Shown here: one piece after another, positions 1 to 13,100 of the stretch | Position numbering within the stretch: position 1 is the first letter of the stretch | How the letters are laid out: every line of letters begins with the position of its first letter | Source of the DNA: Apostichopus japonicus | Lineage: Eukaryota; Echinodermata; Holothuroidea; Aspidochirotida; Stichopodidae | DNA length: 64,000 nucleotides | Direction: 5' to 3' | NCBI RefSeq assembly: GCF_037975245.1 | Contig: NC_092562.1 | Span: 22,089,054-22,153,053 of the forward strand | Translations under genes and position numbers: made by a program | Notes under the pieces: model-generated | Seen by the model: the letters and a program-made list of their open reading frames with translations, nothing else | Database searches by the model: none | Told to the model about the DNA's origin: nothing

Positions 1-1218
1 AAAATTCTGAAAACTTTGGGGGTGGGTGGGGGGAGGGGGCACTGTTCCAGATTAAGTTTTAATAACTGTCATACTGAAACTTCAGTAATTCTAGTAATTG
101 TTTGGAATAATCCACTTTTCACCAGACTCACTTCCCTTACAACTGGAATTTCCATTGCATAATCTTCTTCACATTCAGATACGAGCAATGAGCTTGTATA
201 GCTCTTATATGAGAAAAAACTACAACCACTTCAGCCTAGAATCTTACATGCAAAATAGAAACTAGGCTAGGTTTGATCAACTATCATTGGAGGTGTTGGT
301 AAACAGGACAAAGGCTTTCTCAATATTTCGAAGACAGTCAAAGGACCTTTGAGATTGTGAGGAATCCCATTAACATAGAAGTATGCCCAGGGGGCCGGGG
401 GGGGCAATCAAATGGTCAACTTTTAGCTACAGATATAATATCTCATAATCCATGAAATATTATGGGGAATACACACAAACTATTGGATAGTACACATGAA
501 ACATGTAATAGATACATTGCGAGACTACTAAAGTTGCCTGTTGAGCACCTAGAATTATATCATACTTCTGGTAAAAGGCCTCAAGTCCCAGTCCCCCCCC
601 TATCCCACAGAAGCATCAGAGAAGCTTCCTACCCTATAACTTAAGTGAAATGGGCTGAAGATGAAACATACGTACACATATTCATAAGTATCAGAGAAAA
701 GACCAGAAAAGAAAAAAGACTGCAGTGAATTTGGCACATTACAACCAGAGTGATTCAAGAGAAAATAAAAATATTTTATGAAATGAATACATAAGATGAA
801 GAAATATATCTCAAGAAATGTTCTCAGGCCAAAAATGTATACTAATAGTCTGATTAATAAGATGGTACAATCACAGTAAAAGAAGTATAAAGCCACAATG
901 ATCGGGAGCAGAATCTCCCTTCACAGGTTTGTTAGTCGTGAAGATCCATGTTGTTACAACACGCTCGTATACAATTAACAGCTGACCAATGCACACGATG
1001 TCTGTTTTCTGTGAACGACCAATGCTCGTTAAAGCTCATATGCGCATTTCCCCACGATCTGTTGCATTTTTTAAAACTGCAGCAGTTCTAAGTCTTGAGC
1101 TAACCCCCTCACAGCCAACTGCCACAGCACCCTGATTAGACCAAATCACTATTTCCTTTATGCTAATGAAGGGATTACTTAGCAAGGCTATGTCATTTTC
1201 GAACAAACCTATCTAGGG

Positions 1219-1312
1219 TTAGGAGCATGACATCCATATAGGTGTGTATAGGTTAGGAGCATGACATCCATATAGGTGTGTATAGGTTAGGAGCCTAACA
1301 TCCATACAGTTG
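1219..1312. repeat. 34-bp tandem repeat, 2.8 copies
   Basis: Units begin TTAGGAGCATGACATCC; copies at 1219-1252 and 1253-1286 are identical or nearly so, and a third partial copy is diverged. Confidence 0.9.
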
Positions 1313-2339
1313 TTTAAAGAACAATTTTTGCTTTGTCACATTGTCTGCCAGCAAAACATCCATTTAAATTTAAGAACAAATCTATTGATATAGCTAGCCA
1401 CCTTCTATCCCTTAAAACCACTTTATTAGTCTTTTATCTTTCCTTCAGTGAAGAGAGCTCACCACCAATAGGCTAAGGCAGTATATGTTTGCTTGTCTTT
1501 GTTGTAATATTATTATTTCACTTATATGAGTACTTTATCATCAATATTCTCATCTGCTTCTACATTTTATGTCATTTCTCTTCAAGGCATGCTCCTGATA
1601 AATATAAACAAGTTATAAAGATCGTTTTTATTAAAATTATACAATTATAGTTGTTCGTCAAATGCTGAAGGCAATCCTTCCCCTCATTACTATTTCCAGG
1701 ATTTATGTGCAGCATACCCTCATCAAGGGACAAACAGTAAATCATTCACACAGAAATACTTTTCATACTTGACCAATAGTTGATTTAAGTAAAAACCCTC
1801 TCAAGAACCAAGGTAAATAGTTATTAATGAGATGATAATGATGTGATGTCAAAGGTCACTCGAGAATAAATATCCATACAGATACACCTTGCTCTTGCTG
1901 TAAACAAATCTTTGGATACTGTCAAATTGAGTTTTACATCAACCTCAGTAACATCATATTTTCTCTTTGAAAATGAGCCACAAAAATACATCAAATATTG
2001 ATAAGATATTGAAAACAGCCATTTAAAAAAAAACACATCTCATTAAAGAAAAGGTAATTTTTAAAGAAGATTTAAAAATCAAGTAAAGACTTGAACTGGA
2101 TTGTCTTAGACTTAAAACAACCGGAAAACTAACATGTTAAGTGGTTCTAATGTCTAAATATATTCATAGTGTGGTAAGCCATCCATGATAATATTCATGA
2201 ACTTGTGCACACCAAAATGAAGAGGATTATCTACTGACTAATGCAGCAACATATCAAAGAAGGTACCGGGCATCAGTTTTCATGTTGACAGTCTATTTAG
2301 TGACATAGTTTAATAAAAATTGTGCACCTAAATGGCCAA

Positions 2340-2510
2340 AAGTATTCGGCCCAAACAAACTGATGCAAAAATATATTTGCCCCCCAAATTTAAACCCCCA
2401 AAAAGTAGGGCCAATAAATGTTGGGCCTACAAATTTGGACCCAAAGAATGTGTCCCAAAATGCATTTGAGGTGGAAACAAAATTTGGGCCCTCCCTGCGC
2501 AAAAATGCGC
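2340..2510. repeat. Low-complexity GGCC/AAATTT patch
   Basis: Short words such as GGGCC, AAATTTG and CCAAAA recur every 10-15 bases on both strands. Both strands stay open over about 70 codons with repetitive peptides (GPT-, VGP-), which reflects the repeat rather than coding. Confidence 0.55.
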
Positions 2511-3530
2511 CAGGAATATTTTTAATTGTTCAGATGCACAGACACATACGTTCCGATGGATGCAAAGCATCGGAACCAAAAATGATTACCTCAAGATGAA
2601 ATTCTTTCCTTCACTAACTAAAATATTAACTGAAACCATGCATTTATGTTCCTTATTTCATTGTAACAAAGTTGTAAGCCATGACAATCCATTTCTTATT
2701 TTTCTAAAGAGTACATTCCAAATAAATACTTTTATCACAAGATTCTCATAATATGGTGCAATTGACAAAATAAATAACTAAACCCTCCAATAAAATTGGA
2801 CTTCTGATTAACATAGAATAGCTTGAACTTTAAAAACAGATGAATATTATCAGAAAATATTATTAAGATGAGTTTCTTCACATTTTTTCATGTTTAGAAT
2901 TCAAAAGTAAATCTGGTGCAGTTTGTACAAAGAGTGCGCGTAGATCGACAAAGAGTAAAAGTTTAAGGTCTCATCTAAATATTGCACCTTCGCTACACGA
3001 GATACTAGTGTAGATTCACAGAGGCAATTGAAGTCACCTGAAGGAGGATATCAATTCAAAAGGCTGTTCCAACAAAGTTAAGCTTTATCGAATATAGACA
3101 GAAAACAAATATTGAATTACAACCACTGACAAGGTTGCTACATATAGTTATCATTAACATAATTTATGCAAATTTACCTGCTTCCTTTTTTTTTTAGTTC
3201 ATCTCGCATGTAAGGTTTTCAACTGTTGGGTCAAATGAACTTGCAATTTTACAGCTGAGCTTCATTATTAAGTTGTGGACCACCTCACATGCAAAACAGT
3301 TTAGATTGTCATTCTTGTCATCTTGATATGGCCTAGTTTTTCTTGGTGTGTTTTCTGTTCTTGTGTTGAATAACAGTTCCTTGTAAAGCTTGATAACTTT
3401 GATTTGAAAGTAGGGATGATCTTGTCTTTAAAATATTGTAATTAATGCAAATACAATGCTAGCTAGTTATATGATAAATTCCCTTGACCCAAGGCACACT
3501 CCTCTGCTCTACTAAAAAGATTACGAGAAA

Positions 3531-3641
3531 GTAAGTGGGCCTGATGTTTTGATCTTGGCAGGATCTTCTTCTGAGGCAGGATCATCTTCAGAGGTATTTC
3601 GATCCTGCTGGTATCAAAACATCAGGCCCACACACTCTTAC
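3531..3641. mobile_element. Inverted pair of a retroelement-end-like motif
   Basis: Arms at 3531-3553 and about 3613-3641 share GGGCCTGATGTTTTGAT and its complement. On the minus strand the left half reads CTGAAGAAGATCCTGC-like then GATC-AAAACATCAGGCCC; the same string occurs on the plus strand at 42959-43010. Such conserved hairpin-bearing ends are typical of dispersed retroelements. Confidence 0.5.
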
Positions 3642-5082
3642 ATAGGCTCTTTAGTGGATAAACAGTTTGCAAACAGTTTTTTGTTTTATCTTATTTTGAT
3701 TTTATACTAAAAAGACTGATGAGAATGATTTCGGGAGAACCCAGCAGGTGATTAACCAATGTCTCTACACTCTCTTTCATAAACATGATATGTAAATTTT
3801 TACTGGTCAGATTAATAACATAAAGTATTGATAATGTTGTTAGGTGTTATTTCACAGATCAGTAACTCCATATTTCCAACAACCTTCTACTCATGATTTC
3901 TGCATTTTCAAGCAGCATGAACGACCGATGACTTAACTGCGGCATGAAATGCGCCACTTAAATATCTAACCTGTTACATTCTAGAAAATATCATGTCTTC
4001 TTACTATTACAGTGTCTGTTACAGTGTATAGATCGTTTGTATTTAATGAAGTTGCTTTTAAAGTATTCATTATTACCCTCAGATTATTTTCAACCATATT
4101 TAAAAATCATACTTTTCTAAACTAAAAAGAACAAAATTGAAAGAGTGTTTAACATACCTCAGCACACCGTACGATGATGATGATAAGAATTAAAAGCTAA
4201 ATCATGGAATAGTTTGAAGTTAACGTAACAGTCTAGTGTAAACAAGAAGATTTGATCACAACTCGGTATATATTCTGATATATATAACTTATGTCAGATT
4301 AATAGACAATCTTGTACAGAAATGACATTAACATATTATGCAGTGATTGCAATCCTATCTAATAGTAGAATAATGCTTGAATTATGAGGCAGCTCTGAAT
4401 CTATGTATTTTTTTCACATCCATAAATTCCTCGGTTAGTTTGGTTAAATCCAGACAAGTTCTTCCATATGAAATCCCCAGTCTTGTAATGCCGTTTGATC
4501 AACCTTCGCTTTTTCCCACCTTCTCGTTCTGCTGCCACAAGTACTATTAATTTCTCCAAGCTGGTTGGCTCAACCAAACGTCTCTCTTTACCGGCTCATT
4601 GAACCATGCTCCATCAACTGCATTCATATTGTCTTCAACCACAGTTTTTAAGTTACTGGTAATGTAATTTTCTCTGAATACAATATATTTAAAGTAGATT
4701 ATCACATCTATTTTTTCCCTTTCTGCTTTTGATATTTTACAAGTTCTTCACAGTGAAATAGCAGACATTGATGGAATTTAGCTTCTCTGACTAAAGTAGT
4801 TCACTTGTATAATTATAGTGAGATATATCCTGATCTCCACCATTGTTAAGCACACTGCAGTTAAAGGGACTGTCATTCCCCAGCTGTTTACTTTTAAGCA
4901 GGCCCTGTTTAGTTCTTATACACCTCCAAAGTTTGTACCAATATGACTCTTGACCTCCTCTGATGAGAACAGTGTAGGTTGCTCACAGAATGACTTATCA
5001 AACTACGTCAACACACAGTGCTTCCGGTCCAAAATCAATCTGCCACGATGCTAACGAACTGTAGCTGTTGCCCCCCCCATCT

Positions 5083-5256
5083 TTATGATTCTTCACCCCC
5101 CTCTGATTCTACTTTGACCCAGGAGTCTTCTTTGCTTTCCGAGGAACTGTTCTGAGACTCTTGACGAGGATTGTTGAAAGACGGTTGTGGAGGCTCGGGT
5201 AACTCAATGTCCAGATCCCTAAGAACATGCATTACATCTTCCCAGGCTGAAAGCAT
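5083..5256 (-). CDS. SNX7/SNX30: SNX exon 12: C-terminus and stop
   Basis: Begins MLSAWEDVM directly after acceptor TTTGTAG, aligning with the LMAWES word that follows YYE in SNX7/30. Then a proline-rich and Ser/Glu-rich tail to TAA at 5085-5083. The tail is longer than in the vertebrate proteins as I recall them. Confidence 0.9.
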   Translation of the reverse strand: MLSAWEDVMHVLRDLDIELPEPPQPSFNNPRQESQNSSSESKEDSWVKVESEGGEES

Positions 5257-8200
5257 CTACAAAGTAAAATGACGGCAAGTTTTACAAATTTGTCAATAAA
5301 TGTTAACTCTGTTAAGTCTAATTTAATTCTAGGAGAAGTGATGATGCTCCTGTTTGGCAGACTTGACAAAAAGAAAGTTTGAATAAGGATCACATAAAAC
5401 TTCAAGACAGTGTTGCTGTGATTGAATAGCATCAAACAGTTACATTGTGTCTTTTTCAAGTGATGTATCTAGTTAGTGATTAAAGATATGACTTAAATAT
5501 TTGTTGTAAGGGAAGTGACTCTTTCATATATAGGATTAAAGATATGACTTAAATGTTTGTGGTAAGTGATGTGCCAACTTCATGTCCAATTATGAGTTGA
5601 CGTTGTTCCTCATTATTGCTTCTAGAAAGTCCTAAGTAAAGGCAACACACTAGATGTTCATAGTGTGTGATGTGTCTCTGTTATATAGTACTAATACTGA
5701 AGTGACCTACATGCTCATAGTGTGTGATGTGTCTCTGTTACATAGTACTAATACTGAAGTGACTTACCAGTTCATAGTGTGTGATGTGTCTCTGTTATAT
5801 AGTACTAATACTGAAGTGACTTTTCATAGTGTGTGATGTGTCTCTGTTATATAGTACTAATACTGAAGTGGCTTACATGTTCATAGTGTGTGATGTGTCT
5901 CTGTTAAATAGTACTAATACTGAAGTGACTTACATGTTCATAGTGTGTTATGAAGTGGCTTACATGTTCATAGTGTGTGATGTGTCTCTGTTAAATAGTA
6001 CTAATACTGAAGCGACTTACATGTTCATAGTGTGTGATATGTCTCTGTTATATAGTACTATTACTAAAGTGATTTATATGTTCATAGTGTGTGATGTGTC
6101 TCTGTTATATAGTACTAATACTTAAGTGAGTTATATGTTCATAGTGTGTGATATGTCTCTGTTATATAGTACTATTACTGAAGTGACTTACATGTTCATA
6201 GTGTGTGATGTGTCTCTGTTATATAGTACTAACACTGAAGTGACTTATATTTTCATAGTGTGTGATGTGTCTCTGTTACATAGTACTAATACTGAAGTGA
6301 CTTACATTTTCATAGTGTGTGATGTGTCTCTGTTATATAGTACTAATACTTAAGTGAGTTATATGTTCATAGTGTGTGATATGTCTCTGTTATATAGTAC
6401 TATTACTGAGGTGACTTACATGTTCATAGTGTGTGATATGTCTCTGTTATATAGTACTAACACTGAAGTGACTTACATGTTCATAGTGTGTGATGTGTCT
6501 ATGTTATGTAGTACTAATACTAAAGTGACTTACATGTTCATAGTGTGTGATATGTCTCTGTTATATAGTACTATTACTGAGGTGACTTACATGTTCATAG
6601 TGTGTGATATGTCTCTGTTATATAGTACTAACACTGAAGTGACTTACATGTTCATAGTGTGTGATGTGTCTCTGGTATATAGTACTAATACTGAATCGAC
6701 TTACATGTTCATAGTGTGTGATGTGTCTCTGGTATATAGTACTAATACTGAAGTGACTTACATGTTCATAGTGTGTGATGTGTCTATGTTATATAGTACT
6801 AATACTAAAGTAACTTACATTTTCATAGTGTGTGATGTGTCTCTGTCATATAGTATAAATACTGAAGTGACTTACATGTTCATAGTGTGTAATGTGTCTC
6901 TGTTATTTAGTACTAATACTGAAGTGACTTACATTTTCATAGTATGTGATGTGTCTCTGTTATATAGTGCTAATACTGAAGTGACTTACATGTTCACAGT
7001 GTGTGATGTGTCTCTGTTATATAGTATAAATACTGAAGTGACTTACATGTTCATAGTGTGTGATGTGTCTATGTTATATAGTACTAATACTAAAGTAACT
7101 TACATGTTCATAGTGTGTGATGTGTCTCTGTCATATAGTACTAATACTGAAGTGACTTACATTTTCATAGTATGTGATGTGTCTCCCTGCCATTCCTATA
7201 AAGGCATCTTTTGTATCTTTCCTCTTGTTTCTGTGCCACCGATCCACATCTGCTTTAAGGTCTGCATTGGCACATTCTGTTTTGTCATTTAGAAATTCCA
7301 CCTGTGTCTGAAGCTGCAAGAGGTAAAACAAACATTACGTTACACCCTCAATGAGATCAAAATCAGCTTACTCTATGGATTCATTGAAATGGTAAATGTC
7401 TATTGATAGAAGCTAATGAAAATGATCATAATAATAATCATCTTAAAATAATAAAGAAACTATGAATTGCTCAATTTTAACAATGCATACCTTCAAAAAA
7501 AAGATGATAATGTTAGTTGAAACTTATGAAATTAAAGACACAATCTGATGTTTGTGTACCAATCTTAACATATACGTAACACACATAATCTAGATCCCAC
7601 ACGCATTATGGTCAGACACATTTATCTAGGTCAGAAACACATGTAAAGGTCATACACATATGGTCAGAAGGGAGGCTTGAAAACGGCATTGCAATGCTGC
7701 CCAAGCATAACAGTACTAGTTGAGACTGGAGCCAAAGTATGGGTACATCAATTCATTAAAGTTTTACTGCAGTCTCAAGCCTTCACACCAGTCTTTTTTC
7801 TTTCGGTGGGGTGGGGGAGGGGATGGGAAGGGGCAGGAACAATACAGGGCAGTCAACAAAGGGAGCTGTCATTATTTGCCATTGTCACAGTTTTCAGATA
7901 CTGATAACATATATTTGTTTACAAACCAAACATCCTCATTATGATAACACTGATGCTTATAATGAGCAACACTCCAAAACAGTTGAACAATCCTCAACCA
8001 AAAACACATGGTATCTTATTTTCCATACAATCAAGGGATAGTCCAGCAATATCATATCTATTGAGAAAAGGGACTTGCTTTAAACTTCCATTGCTGTGTA
8101 TATAAAGTTACATTATCACCTTAGTACATCCCTACGGCGGCTTAATAGGGACATAGGGGACAAAAATAAGTGTCCACAAATCTCAAAATTTTGACTTTTT

Positions 8201-10070
8201 ATCCCAAATTTTTGACTTTTTTTTCATTACCATATCAGTCAAAGTTTCGACTTTTTATCTCAATGTTTTTCGTTCTTATGTCCCTATTAAGCCACCGTAC
8301 ATCCCAAGCGAAAGATGACATATTTTTTTATAATGTGAGGGAATGTGGCAGGTCACAAACATAATCTCTTCTAGACATGATGACATAACTCTGATAGCTC
8401 TATTTCTATAAATTTTTTGCTTTACTGAAAAGGGTTAAACACCACCGCAGTAACATATATACAAATGAATGAGCATTCCATAACAAACGGTGATCAACTG
8501 ATGCTAATCCTGTCAGCATACAAATCATATCTTTCTGATAATTAATAGCATGGTGCGGTTGATGTAGCTAATGTGTACATTGTGACTGTTTTAAAAATGA
8601 CATGCACACACTTTAAAGGAAGGTCACATGATGACAAGTCAGGCTTTTTTTCCTCCAAATCTGGATGCAGTTTCAAAAGTATAATATATCATTTATAAAA
8701 AAATGATTATGGATATTTGCGAGAGCATGTTTAAAATGAATAGCCTATTTCAAACTTGATGAATACCAAACCTGAATGTATTGGAAATCCAAAGAGTAAA
8801 AGACTTGCATGAAGCAAAAAAACAATATTTACATATCATGCATAATGATATAATATCATGCATAATGACATAATGAGAAAGCATTTAAAGACAGCAAGCA
8901 CAGAAATAGAGCTAACAAAATGGATGCAGTGAGGAATGGAAAAGTCTGGATAAGTGATGAAACAAACAGAACAGAACGATACAGACATGACCTTGTGAAT
9001 CTACCGTAAAAGAAGTGTTCATGTGATGAAAAACAAAAGAGAAAATACAACACCGGGATACAGATTATTAAGTCATTGATAGAGCAAAGATAAAGCGTAA
9101 ATTTTTGAGCGTTTATTCCACAAAATGTTTATTCCTTTGAAAAGTTCCTGCCTTCACTGAATGGCTCTGTCAAGTTTTCAACGTGAGGAAACATTTTCAA
9201 AGATATTTAGCTTCTGTTTTATCTGTGTTAGTATTGGGTTTTGAGGTGATAATATGTAAATATTTGACAAAACAAAATGGTTATCCTCTAATTTTAATGG
9301 TTGTCATAGGATGATTTCTTTTGGTTTTGAACAAAGGTTAAAGTATTAACAACTAATATTTATAACTCAGTGCAGCCTTAACTTTATAATGAGAAGGGTG
9401 TAAATCAAAACGAATGTTAGTTTACAGAAAACTACCTGTAATGATAGAAATCTATCAGCCACACGCTATCACAGACACCTCTAGAGATTTGGATAGTAAC
9501 AGACATTTCCAGAAATGTTCAACTTACTTTCTCTATTTGAGTCTCAAGTTTCACACCTTTCTCTTCCTTGACCTCTTGTGGGTCCTTACCCATAATGGCT
9601 CCAATCGAATAGTTTTGGTCCGAAATTTTTACCTAATGAGGAGAGCAGGAAATGGATTCTTACCCTTTCTCCATTGGATTGACTGTTGTCTTTAATAATA
9701 CCATAACATAGTGGAACGGATAACTTTGAGGTTTATCATAGCATCACACTAGGCAATGAAAGCAAATACACAGACAAGGGGATTGACAGTCATCCCTTCT
9801 CTACAGATTAGAATATCCTAGTATCCTATGTACAGTGAAATCACAAAAAAATACTGAGGGCAGTATTAAACAATTCAGTACATATCCTCCCTCAGAAATA
9901 TGTAGTATAAAGCATTGACATACTGAGGAGGACTAAGGAGAGTAGTAAAAGAAATTTTCCTGTCTCTGCACACAGGAACATGCTGGTATCCCAAACAGCG
10001 AAACAATGATTTCACAAAACTATTGAGAATATTGCAAAAAGGATTTGCACATACTCTTTCTCCCTATGCA

Positions 10071-10101
<31 letters not shown>

Positions 10102-13100
10102 TGGGTCATTCCGTGTCAATCACAGATGGCGGTTGCTGGACCCTCTCCAAACATTACCACTCTCATTGCATGATTAGAGGACATTATTATCTCTGAAAGA
10201 ATCAAGTATGCTGAAGCAATAGTTTAGGAGCAATTTATCACTCACAATAGCACATTTTTTAGTGAAAAATACCAAAATTGAATATTTTTTACACTTGTAA
10301 GTTGACTGTACTTCACAAGACAATGCCTTAATTGCTTAAGTTTTTATTTTCCATTTATATGGGATAGAATCTTTAGGCTTTTGGCATGGACATGTAGAAG
10401 GATGTTTAATTGCAGAGCAATGAAACCTCAAAAATCAAGAAAATGCCAAAGTGCCACGGTGGCAACAAATTGCAGAATTTCAGAGTGTGATCGATGAGCT
10501 AATTTTGAAGCAATGCAACTGATATTTTCAGAATATGCTTATTCCATGGTGTTTCAAGCATACAATAAATTTGGTAATTTTTAAAAGAGGTAGAACTACA
10601 ACATAATCAAAAATTTGGAGATTTGATATGGAATGACCGATATACAGTATATATATGCGTCATTAGCCTAGTGGCGTCCATAGCCTATTGGTTAGGGTGT
10701 CTGCGTACATAGTGGGAGGCCCGGGTTCGAATCCTGGTGGAGGCTGGAAGTTTTTTCACTATTCTTGATTTTCCAACTAAATAAAATTTCAATTACATTG
10801 GTAAAAATATATGTATATATATAGATATATAATTGTAAAGAGTTGGGAAATCCAGAATAGCAAACAAAATTCCAGCCTCCACCTGCATTCGAACCCGGGG
10901 CTCCCGTCAATATGCGGACACGCTAACCAACTAGTCTATGGACGCTGCTTATTGTATGTCCAGAGTTTCGAAACTGGTAGGACGGTCGCCTTTCCACTGT
11001 AGGCTCCCGCCACCCTCATATATACATATAAATATATATATATATATATAAGAGAATGTTGTAGAACTGATTTGTTTCATAATGGTAGGTGAAGGATGTT
11101 TTAGTACATTCATCATATGAATTAACAGGATTTGCAATAAGAGAGGGGTAAATTAGAATTATATAGTGATAGAACTGAAATATACTTGTTGCACACATTT
11201 TCCTCTTATATTGCTCATAAAGATAGGAGAAACAAAGGACACTATCAAGAGACACAAACATGTAAAACTACTGACAACATTGAGAAACTGTTTCACTGGG
11301 AAAATGCTGATGGGGGATTGTGAAACATAGAGGCCAAAGAGAGGGAGGAAAAGGGCCAACGAGGATAAGAAGCATAAGAATTCAATTCTCAAGTGAGAAA
11401 CAAGAAAACTCTTTGCAAAGATTATATAAACACTGAGCGATTAAATAGATTACAAAATAACACTCATTATCCTACAAAAGTTGTTGTTTTGAGGCAAACT
11501 TTACATTTAAATGGACTTTTCACTTTTGCTTTTCAGATAATATAGAAATAAAAAGCTAAGCCCAGAGGCAAGAGCAAACCTGTTCTCTTTCGTTTTTCTT
11601 CCTGGTGATTTCTTCCACAGCTAGTTCATATTCCACCTGAAATAAATCCCTTTTCTTGAGTACAGTCTTTACCCAAAAAAAAAGAAAAAAAAAAGAAAAA
11701 AAGAAAAAAAAAAAAAGGATTAATAAATCAATTACCATAAACAGCAATGGCACAATGAATCACAAGAATATACAAGAGATTTAGGAAAAAACAGAATTTT
11801 TTATTCACTGTACATTCAAAATACTCCAATCTAAATCCAAATTTCATGGGGTTTTAATTGGCAATGAGTTTGAAAAACAGAAGACAAATATTTAGTAAAA
11901 GTAGAAACTTCAAACTGACCCGGTCAGCATTAACGTCTCACCTTGACAGATTCAGCATACAGCATGTATTCCTTGATCAAAGGAACGAAGTACAGTTCTT
12001 GGCCTTGGATCTGGGAGGAGAAAGTATGAAAGAGAGTTCGTAAAACTCAACTCCCCAGTATATAACTACAGTACTGTAACCTTCAGACTGGTAGAGGTTC
12101 ACTGAATGCATGTAACAGGTGTTACCACAGAGATGGAAGTACCCAGGCATGAAACATGGGAAGTATTATTAAAACTATAAGGCATACTACCTATCAATGC
12201 AGTAATACTGTAACATAATGGGGAGAGAAAACAAATATTACACATTCATGTATGTTAGATGCACTGTATTCCCCATAAAGAATATGATATTTTTTTGTTC
12301 CCCCTATAAAACTTAATTAAGGGAGAATATGTAACTACATAAGTGAATAGCAGTGTTACTGTTAGGAAAGGGAAATTGGAAGTATTTTTCAATGAGTGAC
12401 TTTAATTAAACAAATTGCTGCCTCTCTGGGAGATGAGAGAAAAACATGATCTCTTGTCAACTATTGACAAGGGAAGAAATAGGCATAAGATAAGGGAAGG
12501 ATATACGGTGGTCTCATATGGTAGAGACCTGATCTGACACTAGGCCTGCTAGGTCTACCTTCATATAGACATCCATCTTCTTGCTTCCTGACATTTCCTT
12601 TCTTCTAATACCCCTATCATATCTTATCGATTCCAATATAAGAAATAAACCGCAAGACATTTCAGTTGCCAAACTTCACCTCCCAGTGCTTGCTTTCTCT
12701 TACCAATGTCTCCATGCTCTTTGCACACTTATCGATGCTGGAAGCAAAGGCGTTCAATATATCAGATAGATCAACCTCCCAATCGGACCAAAGTCGATAA
12801 GCCGGTCCGTAATTTGTCAGATCTTCTTGGTATACTGTTTCAAATCAAAATGCCAAAATACAAGGTTACAAGTTGTTAAAAGAGGTTAAAACCTATTTTC
12901 AATAACTGTGCAAGATGATGCAAGACAGAAGCTGAATTAGTTTTGTTCCCCCCCCCCTTTAAATGTGCCTTGGTGTAGGGCGGTAGGGTGGGTACCAACA
13001 TCAGCTCTCCTGTGGTAAAAGTAGTGAAAGTAATGATTCCAGAATAAACAAACTTGATCAGCAGCTTGTGTGTCCATCCCAACAACCTCACGCTTTTAAC

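Larger units (their letters stand above)
1..5082. other. 3' flank and possible 3' UTR of the sorting nexin
   Basis: No confident gene. It holds a 34-bp tandem repeat (1219-1312), a G/C-punctuated low-complexity patch (about 2340-2510), an inverted repeat with a hairpin motif (3531-3641) and an unexplained open stretch on the minus strand (about 4400-4672). How far the SNX 3' UTR reaches cannot be told. Confidence 0.6.

Noticed and set aside
2293-2599. Overlapping 69- and 78-codon frames on both strands
   Set aside because: The composition is a simple GGCC/AAATTT repeat; no splice context or family motif.
6354-7292. 312-codon plus-strand ORF with a 19-residue repeat ([19 protein letters not shown] type)
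   Set aside because: It is the open reading of a 57-bp intronic tandem array whose source is the minus-strand SNX exon end. The period being divisible by three keeps the frame open.
10674-10744. Functional tRNA gene
   Set aside because: The B box and acceptor stem are good but the anticodon arm is poor, and an inverted sibling with the same flanking body points to a SINE.
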